Shown piece after piece: positions 52,043-61,493 of a stretch of DNA of 64,000 nt. The notes under the pieces are model-generated. The model was given only the letters and a program-made list of their open reading frames with translations, did not search any database and was not told the origin of the DNA. Position 1 is the first letter of the stretch. Each line of letters starts with the position of its first letter. The stretch spans positions 6,812,001 to 6,876,000 of the forward strand of contig NZ_CP140772.1 in NCBI RefSeq assembly GCF_037893185.1, read 5' to 3'. The position numbers and the translations under genes are program-made. This DNA comes from Chitinophaga sp. 180180018-3. GTDB taxonomy: Bacteria > Bacteroidota > Bacteroidia > Chitinophagales > Chitinophagaceae.

Positions 52043-52729
52043 ATGTTACAGGAGGTATTAAAGAAGTATCAATCCACCTTCAAACCGGTTATTCCACTTA
52101 TGGGGGATCATGAACCATTGCTGGTAATGGATTTTACGGCCAACAATACTACGCTGACCAAAAACATCCTGCAGGATATCACCCGCTTCAGCAGGTACAT
52201 TGAAACCATACTGCGCCAAAACGGCTGCCGGCTTGGGATTGGCGGGTATGCAGAGCATCGGACCATTTATTCGGTAAGCCCGCATTTTGATGCAGGAGAA
52301 GAACCCAGGCGGCTGCACCTGGGGATGGATATCTGGGGAGAGACAGGCACGCAGTTGTTTGCTCCAATGAATGCGCATATACACAGTTTCCGCTTCAATG
52401 ACCATTTCGGCGATTACGGCGCCACTATTATCCTGCAACATCAGCTCGACGGCTATCAGTTCCATACCCTGTACGGACACCTGAGCATCTCTAACTTGCA
52501 GGGCCTATACGAAAATATGCCGATCATGGCAGGGCAGCCGCTCGGGCACTTTGGCACTCCTTCGGAAAACGGCGGCTGGCCGCCACACCTGCACTTCCAG
52601 GTGATCGAAGATATGCAGGGCTTCCGTGGCGATTATCCCGGAGTTTGCCGCTACAGCGAAAAAGAAAAGTTCCTGCAGAACTGCCCTGATCCGGATATCA
52701 TTCTGCAACTGAATAAATTCACGCACTGA
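52043..52729 (+). CDS. M23 (LytM-type) peptidase-family protein
   Basis: 228 residues. The LytM metal motifs are visible: RRLHLGMDIWG (first His/Asp), FHTLYGHLS and GWPPHLHFQV. No signal peptide is seen, so it is either cytoplasmic or exported in another way. Members usually cut peptidoglycan cross-links, but signal-less Bacteroidota members are often of unclear use. It is divergent from the Lgt-like gene, with starts ~66 bp apart. Confidence 0.85.
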   Translation: MLQEVLKKYQSTFKPVIPLMGDHEPLLVMDFTANNTTLTKNILQDITRFSRYIETILRQNGCRLGIGGYAEHRTIYSVSPHFDAGEEPRRLHLGMDIWGETGTQLFAPMNAHIHSFRFNDHFGDYGATIILQHQLDGYQFHTLYGHLSISNLQGLYENMPIMAGQPLGHFGTPSENGGWPPHLHFQVIEDMQGFRGDYPGVCRYSEKEKFLQNCPDPDIILQLNKFTH

Positions 52730-52835
52730 GGATAATTATTCCTGTTCTGCTTTACTTCTCTCCGGATGATGAAATAGTTAATAGCTGGGATTTACCAATA
52801 CAGATACTATTTTTACGCCCTAAAAGAACAAGGAT

Positions 52836-53690
52836 ATGAAAAAACTATTGCTGGCCGGCATCTCCTGCATCTTTGCCGGTTTTGCCGCCGCACAGGTGCC
52901 GCTGAAGGTAATGACCTTCAACATACGTTATAACAATCCGGAAGATAGTTTAAATGCCTGGCCACTTCGTAAAGATAAAGCCGCATCAGAGGTACTTTTC
53001 CTGGAAGCCAATCTCCTCGGCGTACAGGAAGCACTGCACGATCAGATGGAAGACCTGCAGCAACGCCTGCCGCAATATAAAAGCATCGGTGTAGGAAGAG
53101 ATGATGGGAAAACCAAAGGAGAATATTCTGCCATATTCTACGATACCACCCGGTTACAATTATTGAAAAGTGAAACATTCTGGCTTTCGGAAACGCCCAC
53201 CGTTGCAGGCCATATCGGCTGGGACGGGGCATGCACCCGAATTGTTACATGGGGCAAATTCAGGGACAAAAAAACAAACAAACTTTTCTTCCATTTCAAT
53301 ACACACTTCGATCACAGAGGAAAAGTAGCCCGCAGGGAAAGCGCGAAATTCCTGCTGCAACAGGTGCATAACATCGCCGGCAACAATCCGGCTATCATCA
53401 CCGGCGATTTCAACGCCGTACCCTCCGACGAACCTATTCAGATCATCGTCGACGCCAACAATCCCCTTCATCTGACCGATAGTAAATCTATCAGTAAAAT
53501 TCCGCACTTCGGTCCGGTTGGTACATTCAACGGCTGGCATAGCGGAGAAATGGAAGATCAGCCGATCGACTACATCTTCCTGAAAGGTAAATTCAACGTG
53601 AAGAAACACGCCACTATTTCAGAAAGCTGGGAAGGAAGATATGCATCAGATCACTTCGCTGTTTACTCAGAAATAGAGATAAATAATTAA
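52836..53690 (+). CDS. exported endonuclease/exonuclease/phosphatase family hydrolase
   Basis: 284 residues with a signal peptide (MKKLLLAGISCIFAGFAAAQ). The EEP fold motifs: VMTFNIRYNN, LLGVQEALHDQ with the catalytic Glu, FNTHFDHRG, ITGDFNAVPSDEP, and YASDHFAV with the catalytic Asp-His. Members act on nucleic acids, phospholipids or inositol phosphates; the substrate here is unclear. It is exported to the periplasm or outside. Confidence 0.9.
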   Translation: MKKLLLAGISCIFAGFAAAQVPLKVMTFNIRYNNPEDSLNAWPLRKDKAASEVLFLEANLLGVQEALHDQMEDLQQRLPQYKSIGVGRDDGKTKGEYSAIFYDTTRLQLLKSETFWLSETPTVAGHIGWDGACTRIVTWGKFRDKKTNKLFFHFNTHFDHRGKVARRESAKFLLQQVHNIAGNNPAIITGDFNAVPSDEPIQIIVDANNPLHLTDSKSISKIPHFGPVGTFNGWHSGEMEDQPIDYIFLKGKFNVKKHATISESWEGRYASDHFAVYSEIEINN

Positions 53691-53749
53691 GTATTAAAAA
53701 CGAAAGCGGAGATAGTATTCGCTACTATCTCCGCTTTCATTTTTAATGT
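53691..53749. repeat. 27-bp hairpin between convergent genes
   Basis: Arms 53691-53717 and 53723-53749 with loop TTCGC and one C-A mismatch; two wobble pairs at the base. It starts right after the EEP stop codon. A-run and T-run parts allow termination in both directions. Confidence 0.85.
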
Positions 53750-53768
53750 CTGATTACTGATTCTTAAC

Positions 53769-54530
53769 TCAGTCGTGCGTGTGTTCAACAGACATGCTGT
53801 TTTCCAGAGCATCCACCACCTTGTTGTGCAGGTTACCATTGACATCAACACTGATCTGCAGTTTTCCATTGTTGAAGGAACCAGTGAAATCGCCAATCTG
53901 GAGTTTAGTAAGGATCAGGTCCATAGAAATTTTGAGTGATCCTTTCCAATCGATTTTGGTGTCAGTTACCACAACATCCTTACCTTTTGCAGCCAGCTCA
54001 ATTACGCCGGAGAGCAGGATTTCAACAGGGATTTTCTTAGTGTCCCAGGTAATAAAACCTTTCAGTCTTACAGCCGGATCTTTTTTGTCCCCTTCTACCC
54101 TTGCAAACACTTTAACCTGTTGGTAAGTGCCTTTCGGGATTTTGATAGCACCCAGGATGGTAGGCACTTTCTTGAGATCGATCTGCCGGTCGGTTGTGAG
54201 TTTGAATTCCAATTCATCTTTTCCACGTTTTGCATCAAAACGGATTTCTCTCAGCCGCGCAGTAGCAGTATCCCAGGTGATGTCGAAACCTCCTGAGGCA
54301 GCTTTAGCCATAGAAGGATCTCCTGTGATAGCAGACAAACGGCCCGAAGCATCCGGTGTTAATGTTGCAGTGGAATTGATGCCAGAAATTTCATAATTCA
54401 CGGCAGCAACATCCTTGTCGTTGATAGGTTGTTTGGTATCTGGTCCTGCCATGTCTTTGGTTCCGCAGGAAGATAACAAAATGCTCGCAATGCCCATGGC
54501 ACTACAGAAATGTAGGATTCCGGTTTTCAT
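53769..54530 (-). CDS. hypothetical lipoprotein
   Basis: 253 residues from ATG 54530; the frame starts upstream at 54584 but the signal sequence begins here. Lipoprotein signal ILLSSC, with the lipidated Cys at about 22. After a Pro/Asp-rich linker the protein is mostly beta-strand and acidic. It ends with HTHD. No catalytic motif or known domain is recognised. It is anchored in the envelope. Confidence 0.8.
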   Translation of the reverse strand: MKTGILHFCSAMGIASILLSSCGTKDMAGPDTKQPINDKDVAAVNYEISGINSTATLTPDASGRLSAITGDPSMAKAASGGFDITWDTATARLREIRFDAKRGKDELEFKLTTDRQIDLKKVPTILGAIKIPKGTYQQVKVFARVEGDKKDPAVRLKGFITWDTKKIPVEILLSGVIELAAKGKDVVVTDTKIDWKGSLKISMDLILTKLQIGDFTGSFNNGKLQISVDVNGNLHNKVVDALENSMSVEHTHD

Positions 54531-54618
54531 ATAACGATATGGTTTAATGACTATGAGGAAAAAAACGTGGGGTAAATTTAACAAAGAATTTGGGAAAACA
54601 AGCAGATTCCCTGTTAAT

Positions 54619-54659
54619 TAAAAAAGAATGATCCGGCAGAGCTTTTCCTTACCGGATCA
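54619..54659 (-). terminator. terminator after the M28 peptidase gene
   Basis: Minus-strand stem TGATCCGG/CCGGATCA (8 bp, 15-nt loop) followed by a T-rich tail. Confidence 0.8.
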
Positions 54660-54669
54660 ATATATGGTG

Positions 54670-55989
54670 CTATCTGTCTAATGATATCTTGTCAATTCGT
54701 GTAGGCGTGTCCGTTCCATTTACTATAGAACCGGCGCTCACTGCTATCGCCCGTATAATTTCCGTGATATTTTTAATATCCAGGGTTTGTAGCTCATCTT
54801 TCACTGTATGATAGTACTGGTCTTTGTCGATCTGCGTAGTGGAAATAGTATGCGCAGGTACTCCCTGAGCCGCCAGGGTGGCGTTATCCGAACGGTAAAA
54901 CAGTTCCTGTTCCGGGTACGGATCGGGATGAAACCGGAAAGCAGATCCTTTCAGATTGCGTTGCAGAATGGGGCCAAAACTGGAGCGTTCAAAACCGGTA
55001 ATGAATGCGCTGTTCCTGCCAAATTTGGATTCCTTACCGATCATTTCAATATTGAACATCGCTGCTATCTTATCCGGATCCTGGTGGAGGGAGAAATAAC
55101 GGGAACCATATCCACCTGTTTCTTCGGCTGTAAAGGCTACAAAAATCAATGAACGTCCGGGCTTACTTTTAGCGAAGTAATTCGAGAGCATAATTACAGC
55201 CGTAGTACCGGATGCATCATCATCGGCCCCGTTGGCAATGCTGTCGCCGGCTACAGGAGGTAATATACCAAGATGATCATAATGCCCGGAGAATACCACA
55301 TATTCATCGGGTTTAGCACTGCCTCTGATCATGCCCACCACATTGGCATATTGCTCGCTCACAATATCGCGGCGTACATGTATTTCCCAGGATGCAGTAT
55401 CCGCCACCGCGTTTTTCTCATAAACGACGATCATGTGTTTTCCTGTATCTGCATCAGGAAGACTGGTTAATTCGTTTTTGTTATCATGTCCCTTTTCAGA
55501 ATAAGATGCAGTGATATTGCCAAGATACCCCGACATCGGGGCTGCCAGCCACACCAGGGTATTCTTCTGCAGTGGTTGTTTGCTACGCAGCAACTTCTTC
55601 AGCGTCCATGGATCTGATACATGTATCTCATCATAGCTGCTGTCTTTTTCCCAATCGAAGCTTCTACAGCTGCCAATAGGGATCACCTGCCAGCTCTGAG
55701 GCTCACCACTAACGGTGAGGGATACACTAACATTCCGGAGTTTGTACATCGTAAACTGCTGGAGAAAATTTTCCTGTCCGGGTAAAGGCTGTAAACCTGC
55801 CTTGCTGAATTCATGGCTGATAAACTGTGCAGCCTTGTCAATGCCCGGAGTACCGGGCAGCCGGCCTCCCATATCATCTGCCGCCAAAGTACTTATAATA
55901 CGGGTTACTTCTTTTTCTTTAATAACCTGTGCCGATGTTGCTATTGTGAAGCCAATCGCTGCACAGCATAATAACAAGGATTTCTTCAT
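54670..55989 (-). CDS. exported M28 family aminopeptidase
   Basis: 439 residues from ATG 55989, which gives a clean signal peptide (MKKSLLLCCAAIGFTIATSAQ); the frame extends to 56064. Zinc ligand and catalytic motifs: VVFSGHYDHLG, NGADDDASGT, FTAEETGGYGS, and HTISTTQIDKDQYYHT with the last His. A PA-like insert region lies before the catalytic domain. It removes amino acids from peptides outside the cytoplasm. Confidence 0.92.
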   Translation of the reverse strand: MKKSLLLCCAAIGFTIATSAQVIKEKEVTRIISTLAADDMGGRLPGTPGIDKAAQFISHEFSKAGLQPLPGQENFLQQFTMYKLRNVSVSLTVSGEPQSWQVIPIGSCRSFDWEKDSSYDEIHVSDPWTLKKLLRSKQPLQKNTLVWLAAPMSGYLGNITASYSEKGHDNKNELTSLPDADTGKHMIVVYEKNAVADTASWEIHVRRDIVSEQYANVVGMIRGSAKPDEYVVFSGHYDHLGILPPVAGDSIANGADDDASGTTAVIMLSNYFAKSKPGRSLIFVAFTAEETGGYGSRYFSLHQDPDKIAAMFNIEMIGKESKFGRNSAFITGFERSSFGPILQRNLKGSAFRFHPDPYPEQELFYRSDNATLAAQGVPAHTISTTQIDKDQYYHTVKDELQTLDIKNITEIIRAIAVSAGSIVNGTDTPTRIDKISLDR

Positions 55990-56315
55990 ACGGGTTTTTA
56001 ATCTCTTTTTGTTGTTGACGTTGGTTGCCGGCCGCTCCTCCGGTGGGTCTGTACCAGCTTTCATTACAGCGGCGTAACCGGTACCGGGTTACAGGTCCGT
56101 CATTCCGCTATTCAGCGAAACTAACACTTTACCCCGATAACCATACAACGGACAGCATTCACCGGCATAAAAGCCATCTCCCATTGCAAAAGGCCCGTTT
56201 CTTTGGCAGGAAATAGTCTGTACCGCTTATCCGGAACAATGCCGGCCGGCGGGGGCGGTTTGCCAGGCATTTTCGAAATCCGGCAACAGCTGTCGGCGCC
56301 CTTTGAATATTTACG

Positions 56316-56323
56316 TATTTTTG
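56316..56323 (+). promoter_or_regulatory. -7 box of ruvB
   Basis: TATTTTTG, exact, 13 nt before ATG 56337. The 270 bp before it hold no other feature I can support. Confidence 0.5.
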
Positions 56324-56336
56324 GGCATATACTATT

Positions 56337-57365
56337 ATGTCCAATCAGCATTTAAGACCAGACGAACAGCGACTCAGCGCTGCTGACAAAGAGTTTGAGA
56401 ATAGCATACGCCCCCGGGAAATCCTTGATTTTTCCGGGCAGGATCAAATTATCGAGAACCTGAAAATATTCATCAAGGCGGCCAAAATGCGTGGGGAAGC
56501 ACTGGATCATGTGTTGTTCCATGGCCCTCCCGGATTGGGGAAAACTACCCTGTCGCGCATTGTGGCGAATGAACTGGGGGTGAACATCCGGGAAACTTCG
56601 GGGCCGGTTATAGAAAAGCCGAGCGACCTGGCGGGCCTGTTGACCAATCTGGAAGACAAAGACGTGCTGTTCATTGATGAAATTCACCGGTTAAGCACTG
56701 TGGTGGAGGAATACCTGTATTCTGCCATGGAAGATTACCGTATTGATATCATGATCGATACCGGCCCCAGTGCGCGGGCGATACAGATCAACCTGCTCCC
56801 TTTCACATTGATTGGCGCTACCACACGGTCTGGTTTGCTGACGGCACCGCTGTTATCCCGTTTCGGTATTAAATCGAGACTGGAGTACTACTCTGCTGAA
56901 ACACTGCAGCAGATCATCTGGCGGGCAGCAGGCTTGTTGAATACAAAGATTACCTCAGATGCGGCGGGGGAAATAGCCAGGCGTTCGCGGGGCACCCCAC
57001 GTATTGCCAACGGATTGCTCCGCAGGGTGCGCGACTTTGCACAGGTAATTGGCAATGGCGTGATCGATGTGGGAATAGCCCAACACAGCCTCAGAGCGCT
57101 GAATGTGGACGAATACGGGCTCGATGAAATGGATAACCGTATTCTCAATGTAATTATAGAAAATTTCAAGGGCGGCCCTGTGGGTATCACTACCATCGCC
57201 ACTGCTGTGGGGGAAGAAGCAGGTACGCTGGAAGAGGTTTATGAGCCATTTTTGATTCAGGAGGGATTTATAAAACGTACTCCCAGAGGCAGGGAAGTAA
57301 CGGAGAAAGCATATACGCACCTGGGGAAAACACCATTCCGGGGTGGCAGTAATCTGCTTTTCTAG
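56337..57365 (+). CDS. ruvB: Holliday junction DNA helicase RuvB
   Basis: 342 residues, full length. Walker [11 protein letters not shown], Walker [11 protein letters not shown], sensor 1 [13 protein letters not shown], arginine finger region [11 protein letters not shown], and a C-terminal winged helix ([34 protein letters not shown]). It drives branch migration with RuvA; ruvC lies ~2.7 kb downstream on the same strand, and ruvA is not in the window. Confidence 0.97.
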   Translation: MSNQHLRPDEQRLSAADKEFENSIRPREILDFSGQDQIIENLKIFIKAAKMRGEALDHVLFHGPPGLGKTTLSRIVANELGVNIRETSGPVIEKPSDLAGLLTNLEDKDVLFIDEIHRLSTVVEEYLYSAMEDYRIDIMIDTGPSARAIQINLLPFTLIGATTRSGLLTAPLLSRFGIKSRLEYYSAETLQQIIWRAAGLLNTKITSDAAGEIARRSRGTPRIANGLLRRVRDFAQVIGNGVIDVGIAQHSLRALNVDEYGLDEMDNRILNVIIENFKGGPVGITTIATAVGEEAGTLEEVYEPFLIQEGFIKRTPRGREVTEKAYTHLGKTPFRGGSNLLF

Positions 57366-57378
57366 CAGCCAACCACTA

Positions 57379-57408
57379 ATAGCTGGCTGCCAGTCAGCTG
57401 CCAGCTAT
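57379..57408. terminator. hairpin between ruvB and the response regulator
   Basis: ATAGCTGGC/GCCAGCTAT (9 bp, 57379-57387 and 57400-57408, 12-nt loop), its right arm overlapping the stop of the minus-strand gene. No T tail. Confidence 0.5.
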
Positions 57409-58115
57409 GCTTCCTTTACCACGAGGCGGAAGCCGTTGCCGTGAATATTCACAATCTCAATATTTTCATCCTCTTTCAGGTATTTGCGCAGTTTCGCAAT
57501 ATATACATCCATACTGCGACCGTTGAAATAGGTATCGCTGCCCCATATCTTCTTGAGCGCCAGTTCCCTTGGAAGCAGGTCGTTCTTATGCTCGCACAAC
57601 ATGTGCAGGAGTTCATTCTCTTTAGGTGACAACGTATGTGTTTCACCGTTGTGAGCCAGGGTCCGGAGTCTTGAGTTAAAGCTATAGGAACCGATCACAA
57701 ATTCATGTACTTCCTCCTCTTTACTGTTCAGCTCCTGGTTGCGTTTCAGGATAGCCTTGATTTTCAACAGCAGCAGTTCACTGTCGAACGGCTTGGAAAT
57801 ATAATCATCAGCGCCGAGCTTATAGCCCTGAATAATATCTTCCTTCATGGTTTTGGCAGAAAGGAAGAAGAGCGGAATATCCGGATCAACATCTCTGATT
57901 TCCTCTGCCAGTTTAAACCCGTCCATATTGGGCATCATAATATCCAGCAGGCAGATGTCGAATTTCTCGCGGCGAAAGGCGGCCAGGGCCAGAATACCAT
58001 CGCGGCATAATTCTACATCATAATCATTCAGTTCCAGATAGTTCTTCAGCACCATACCCAGGTTGGTATCATCTTCCGCCAGTAATATTTTCGGTTTACG
58101 TTCTTCCATAATCAT
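57405..58115 (-). CDS. OmpR-family response regulator (RprY-like)
   Basis: 236 residues (start at 58115 or at the second Met, 58109). Receiver: LLAEDDTNLG, phospho-acceptor in CLLDIMMPNMDG, Lys in ISKPFDSE. The winged-helix DNA-binding domain has LSPKENELLHMLCEH and GRSMDVYIAKLRKYL, close to RprY. No cognate kinase is next to it. It is very similar in plan to the regulator at 60792. Confidence 0.91.
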   Translation of the reverse strand: MIMEERKPKILLAEDDTNLGMVLKNYLELNDYDVELCRDGILALAAFRREKFDICLLDIMMPNMDGFKLAEEIRDVDPDIPLFFLSAKTMKEDIIQGYKLGADDYISKPFDSELLLLKIKAILKRNQELNSKEEEVHEFVIGSYSFNSRLRTLAHNGETHTLSPKENELLHMLCEHKNDLLPRELALKKIWGSDTYFNGRSMDVYIAKLRKYLKEDENIEIVNIHGNGFRLVVKEA

Positions 58116-58131
58116 AAAGGGTTGATTATAA

Positions 58132-58139
58132 CAAATATA
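58132..58139 (-). promoter_or_regulatory. -7 box of the RprY-like gene
   Basis: TATATTTG on the minus strand, exact, 16 nt before the 58115 start. Confidence 0.5.
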
Positions 58140-58221
58140 AGTTTTTCTGCGGGACGGAAGGTCGGTAAAATTTGGGCTGGAGGCGACAAATGAATTGTTA
58201 AATCTGGCCGGCCGGGGCGTT

Positions 58222-59013
58222 TTATTTCCTGCTTAGCAGCGAACTGAAAGGATAGCGCAGGTTTCCATAAGCCACCATATCCACCACAATATTTCCTACG
58301 GAAATGGGGCTTTCCACACGCAGTGGCACTTTGTTTTCATCATCACTAACCCATACCGTCATCTTTTCCCCTCCTTCAAAGATAGTACCCTTGATGAGCA
58401 GGGGCTTGAATTTGATAGCCCTGAACTTGCCGAATTTGGTATTTACTTCTTCCTTACCCATGTACCTGATATAGATATTATATACCTGGTCATCGAGGAA
58501 CATGGCAAAAGGAATCTTATCGCCTGTATTATACTTGCTGAAATCTATATTCCTGGCGTAGTAGATGGCGCTGATCACGTCCTGCACACAGGGGGGCACC
58601 TGGAATGTACCATTGGTACTGATGGCCTGGTGGGCAGCCTGGTTGAATACCACGTTATTAAATATCTTATACCCGCCTTCGTTCACATTGCGGACAAACT
58701 TCAGGGGTTGCATAGTGGCGGTATCGATATAACTTTCATAACGGTCGCGCACCTTGAAGATCCAGTCGTATGCCCTGAAAGTTTTGCCATCTCCCACAAC
58801 GTGAAAAACTTCGCGGTTGGCAAAATGCTCGAGGCTCGTATTAAACGTAGCTTCTCCGGCGCCCACATACATTTTACCGAGGTTGTAATAAACCTTGAAT
58901 GTGATGGTTTCACCGGCATTAAAACTGGTATTTCTGATGGAGCAAAAATCGGTTTGTGCTTCAACGGGTTGAATACAGGAAAGCCATAAAATTATGAGTA
59001 GCAGATACTTCAT
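58222..59013 (-). CDS. DUF3108 exported protein
   Basis: 263 residues with a signal peptide (MKYLLLIILWLSCIQPVEAQ). The body shows DUF3108 features: AGETITFKVYYNLGKMYVGAGEATF near the start, FKVRDRYESYID and KMTVWVSDDENKVPLRVE near the end, a beta-rich fold in the periplasm. Function is not established. It is 9 bp after the flippase-like gene, so the two are probably co-transcribed, though a TTCG-type -7 box also lies right before it. Confidence 0.86.
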   Translation of the reverse strand: MKYLLLIILWLSCIQPVEAQTDFCSIRNTSFNAGETITFKVYYNLGKMYVGAGEATFNTSLEHFANREVFHVVGDGKTFRAYDWIFKVRDRYESYIDTATMQPLKFVRNVNEGGYKIFNNVVFNQAAHQAISTNGTFQVPPCVQDVISAIYYARNIDFSKYNTGDKIPFAMFLDDQVYNIYIRYMGKEEVNTKFGKFRAIKFKPLLIKGTIFEGGEKMTVWVSDDENKVPLRVESPISVGNIVVDMVAYGNLRYPFSSLLSRK

Positions 59014-59017
59014 TGAT

Positions 59018-59025
59018 CGAAGCTA
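59018..59025 (-). promoter_or_regulatory. -7-like box before the DUF3108 gene
   Basis: TAGCTTCG on the minus strand ends 4 nt before ATG 59013; one base off consensus. Confidence 0.35.
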
Positions 59026-60030
59026 TTTTTCCTTAAAAATTTTTACTCCCAACAACAACACACTTCCCAAAATCGCCGGCAGCACCAGGTTAATCAGCCA
59101 GATACCGGCCGTAGCTGCGATAATGGCCATAGTGTTAGAGCTTAGTAATCCAAGAAAAAAGATACTGACTTTTCCTCTTACCCCGAGTTCGGCGATCGCG
59201 ATGGTAGGAACTCCTGCCATTACCAGGTAGATAATGCTGTTCAACAGAAAGGCCTGCCACCAAAGAAACTCCATACCCAGAGCGTCCAACAAAATCAAAT
59301 ACTGTGCCGAGAAGACTATATACCGGAAGGCCGAAAGCAGCAACAGGTAACGTAATTCACCGGATGAGTATTTCACTATGATCTGAACAAACACCTTCAC
59401 TTTTCGAAGGAATGGTATCTTTTCAAATACAGTCAGAATAATTTGTAGCCGAAAATATAACAATATCGTCAGGCCACAAATAGCTATCAGTGCTCCTACG
59501 ACGATTTTCTGCCAGATAGCAGTACTTAACAGCAGGTTGTCCTTTGCAGGCGCGAAGGTATTGATATAGTAAAGTAAACCTGTTAACCCAAAAATAATAG
59601 TGACTATCAGCTGGCTGAAACTTCCCACAATGGTAGCAGCAATGGCTTTCAGCTTATTATTCTTCTTCAGGTAAAGTATCCGCCCCCCGTACTCGCCTAT
59701 ACGATTTGGGGTATTGATGGAGAAGGAAACGCCGGATAGGATGGCGCTGAATGCCCTCATAAAACTGATATCTTCCAGGGGTTTAACCAGTTTCTGCCAC
59801 TTACGGGCTTCCAGCCCCCAATTAAAAATCATCAGTACCAATACCAGGAAGACGCCCACCCAGCCCCTTTCCTGTAATGAAGACATCATATGGTGGGTCG
59901 ATTCCCGGAGATTCTCGCGATGGGTCAACTGTGAATAAATAGAATACGCTAACCAGCTAAAAAGCCCCGCTCCTATTAAGTAATTGAAAATTATTTTGGT
60001 ACTTTTGTTCAGATAGTCAAATTTTGGCAA
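59023..60030 (-). CDS. lysylphosphatidylglycerol synthase TM-region / flippase-like membrane protein
   Basis: 335 residues with about eight membrane segments and the family-type motifs NTPNRIGEYGGRI and GVPTIAIAELGVRGKVSIFFLG. It is of the UPF0104 type, related to the flippase part of MprF and to AglD; there is no synthase domain. The start is TTG at 60030; no ATG exists upstream before a stop, and the next Met is residue 48. It starts 13 bp from ruvC on the other strand. Confidence 0.85.
   Translation of the reverse strand: MPKFDYLNKSTKIIFNYLIGAGLFSWLAYSIYSQLTHRENLRESTHHMMSSLQERGWVGVFLVLVLMIFNWGLEARKWQKLVKPLEDISFMRAFSAILSGVSFSINTPNRIGEYGGRILYLKKNNKLKAIAATIVGSFSQLIVTIIFGLTGLLYYINTFAPAKDNLLLSTAIWQKIVVGALIAICGLTILLYFRLQIILTVFEKIPFLRKVKVFVQIIVKYSSGELRYLLLLSAFRYIVFSAQYLILLDALGMEFLWWQAFLLNSIIYLVMAGVPTIAIAELGVRGKVSIFFLGLLSSNTMAIIAATAGIWLINLVLPAILGSVLLLGVKIFKEK
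60000..60007 (+). promoter_or_regulatory. candidate -7 box of ruvC
   Basis: TACTTTTG, exact, 36 nt before the ruvC start, lying inside the N-terminal coding region of the divergent gene. Confidence 0.45.
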
Positions 60031-60043
60031 AAATAAACTGTGG

Positions 60044-60604
60044 TTGGCAAAGAAGTCAAAAATAATTCTCGGTATTGACCCTGGTACGCTTGTAATGGGC
60101 TACGGGCTTATACTTATCGAAGGAAAAAAAGCCAGTCTTCTGGAGATGGATGTACTGAAACTGTCGAAATTAAAAGATCACTACGAGCGCCTACAACTGA
60201 TCCATTCCAGAGTAAAGGAACTGATTCAGGAGCACAGACCTAGCAGTTTTGCTATCGAAGCACCTTTTTTTGGTAAGAATGTTCAAAGTATGCTGAAGCT
60301 GGGCCGGGCCCAGGGAGTAGCTATTGCCGCTGCCATGCAAAGTGGACTGGAGGTAACCGAATACTCCCCTAAGAAAGTAAAACAATCCGTTACCGGCAAT
60401 GGTAACGCAGACAAAGAGCAGGTCTGGCTGATGCTGCAACGTATCCTCAGCATATCAGAACGTCCTGATTACCTTGATGCAACGGATGCTCTTGCAGTAG
60501 CAGTTTGTCATTTTTACCAGGAAAGCAACCCCTTGGCAGCAGCTACCCGGAGCAAAGGCTGGGAACAGTTTCTGCAAAAGCACCCGGAACGGATCGCCCG
60601 ATAG
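60044..60604 (+). CDS. ruvC: Holliday junction resolvase RuvC
   Basis: 186 residues from TTG 60044. Catalytic acids: Asp in ILGIDPGT, Glu in FAIEAPFF and the Asp residues in LDATDALAVAVCH. The C-terminus is longer than in E. coli and basic. It cuts the junctions moved by RuvAB. It is divergent from the flippase-like gene; the two starts are 13 bp apart. Confidence 0.95.
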   Translation: MAKKSKIILGIDPGTLVMGYGLILIEGKKASLLEMDVLKLSKLKDHYERLQLIHSRVKELIQEHRPSSFAIEAPFFGKNVQSMLKLGRAQGVAIAAAMQSGLEVTEYSPKKVKQSVTGNGNADKEQVWLMLQRILSISERPDYLDATDALAVAVCHFYQESNPLAAATRSKGWEQFLQKHPERIAR

Positions 60605-60673
60605 CAAACGGCCTCAAAAGGATATTTCATAAATCCGTAAATTGTAGTTACTTTGGTTTAAATTCAAGAACCC

Positions 60674-60771
60674 AATAAAAGCTTACGGCCATGTGCCCGG
60701 ATAACGGCTTAACTATGAAAAATGACCATCATTTGTTACACACGCAACGTTGTATAACAAGCTTTTTTATT
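60674..60771. repeat. inverted repeat in the leader of the 60792 regulator
   Basis: AATAAAAGCTT (60674-60684) can pair with AAGCTTTTTTATT (60759-60771) across a 74-nt loop that also contains CAACGTTG. It lies before ATG 60792 and may fold in the leader RNA or mark a regulatory site. Weak evidence. Confidence 0.35.
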
Positions 60772-60791
60772 TTAATCAGCATCAGGCAGAT

Positions 60792-61487
60792 ATGAAAGCA
60801 AGAATCCTATTGGTGGAAGATGATCAGAATTTTGGTGCGGTTACAAAAAAACGATTGGAAGACGCTGGCTATGATGTAGTACACAGTGTTGACGGTCAGG
60901 CAGCCTGGGAACAGTTCCAGTTACGATCATTCGATATTTGTTTGCTGGATGTAGTAATGCCCAAAAAAGACGGTCTTCAGCTGGCCCAGCAGATCCGTGA
61001 AACCAATGATCATATACCTATATTGTTCCTCACTTCCAAGAATGAAAAAGAAGACCGGATAGCAGGGCTTTCGATCGGAGCAGACGATTATATCAGCAAA
61101 CCTTTCAGTATGCAGGAACTCATCCTGCGGATTGAAGTTTTCCTGAAACGGACCATGAACCGGGAGAAAGATAAATCCAGCCAATATACCATTGGTCAAC
61201 TTACATTTGATTACGAAGACCTTAGGTTGTATACGCCTAATGGTGATATCTCTATTTCTGTAACCCAAAAGGAAGCGGACCTGTTAAAATATTTCTGCAA
61301 TAACCCCAATAAAACACTGAAAAGAGAAGATATCCTCTCTAACGTGTGGGGCAAAGACGATTACTTCCTCGGCCGGAGCATGGATGTATTTATCACCAAG
61401 CTGAGAAAACATTTTAAATCAGACCCGCAGATTAAACTGGAAACAGTGCATGGCGTTGGCTTCCGCTTCAATATTCCCGGCAAATAA
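60792..61487 (+). CDS. OmpR-family response regulator (RprY-like)
   Basis: 231 residues from ATG 60792; the frame opens at 60750 but the receiver starts right after this Met (KARILLVEDDQNFG). Phospho-acceptor Asp in CLLDVVMPKKDG, Lys in ISKPFSMQ. The winged helix has SVTQKEADLLKYFCNN and GRSMDVFITKLRKHF. It is a paralogue of the 57405 regulator (same plan, similar DNA-contact helix), and again has no kinase neighbour. RprY of Bacteroides and Porphyromonas is involved in stress responses. Confidence 0.91.
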   Translation: MKARILLVEDDQNFGAVTKKRLEDAGYDVVHSVDGQAAWEQFQLRSFDICLLDVVMPKKDGLQLAQQIRETNDHIPILFLTSKNEKEDRIAGLSIGADDYISKPFSMQELILRIEVFLKRTMNREKDKSSQYTIGQLTFDYEDLRLYTPNGDISISVTQKEADLLKYFCNNPNKTLKREDILSNVWGKDDYFLGRSMDVFITKLRKHFKSDPQIKLETVHGVGFRFNIPGK

Positions 61488-61493
61488 GCCGCC

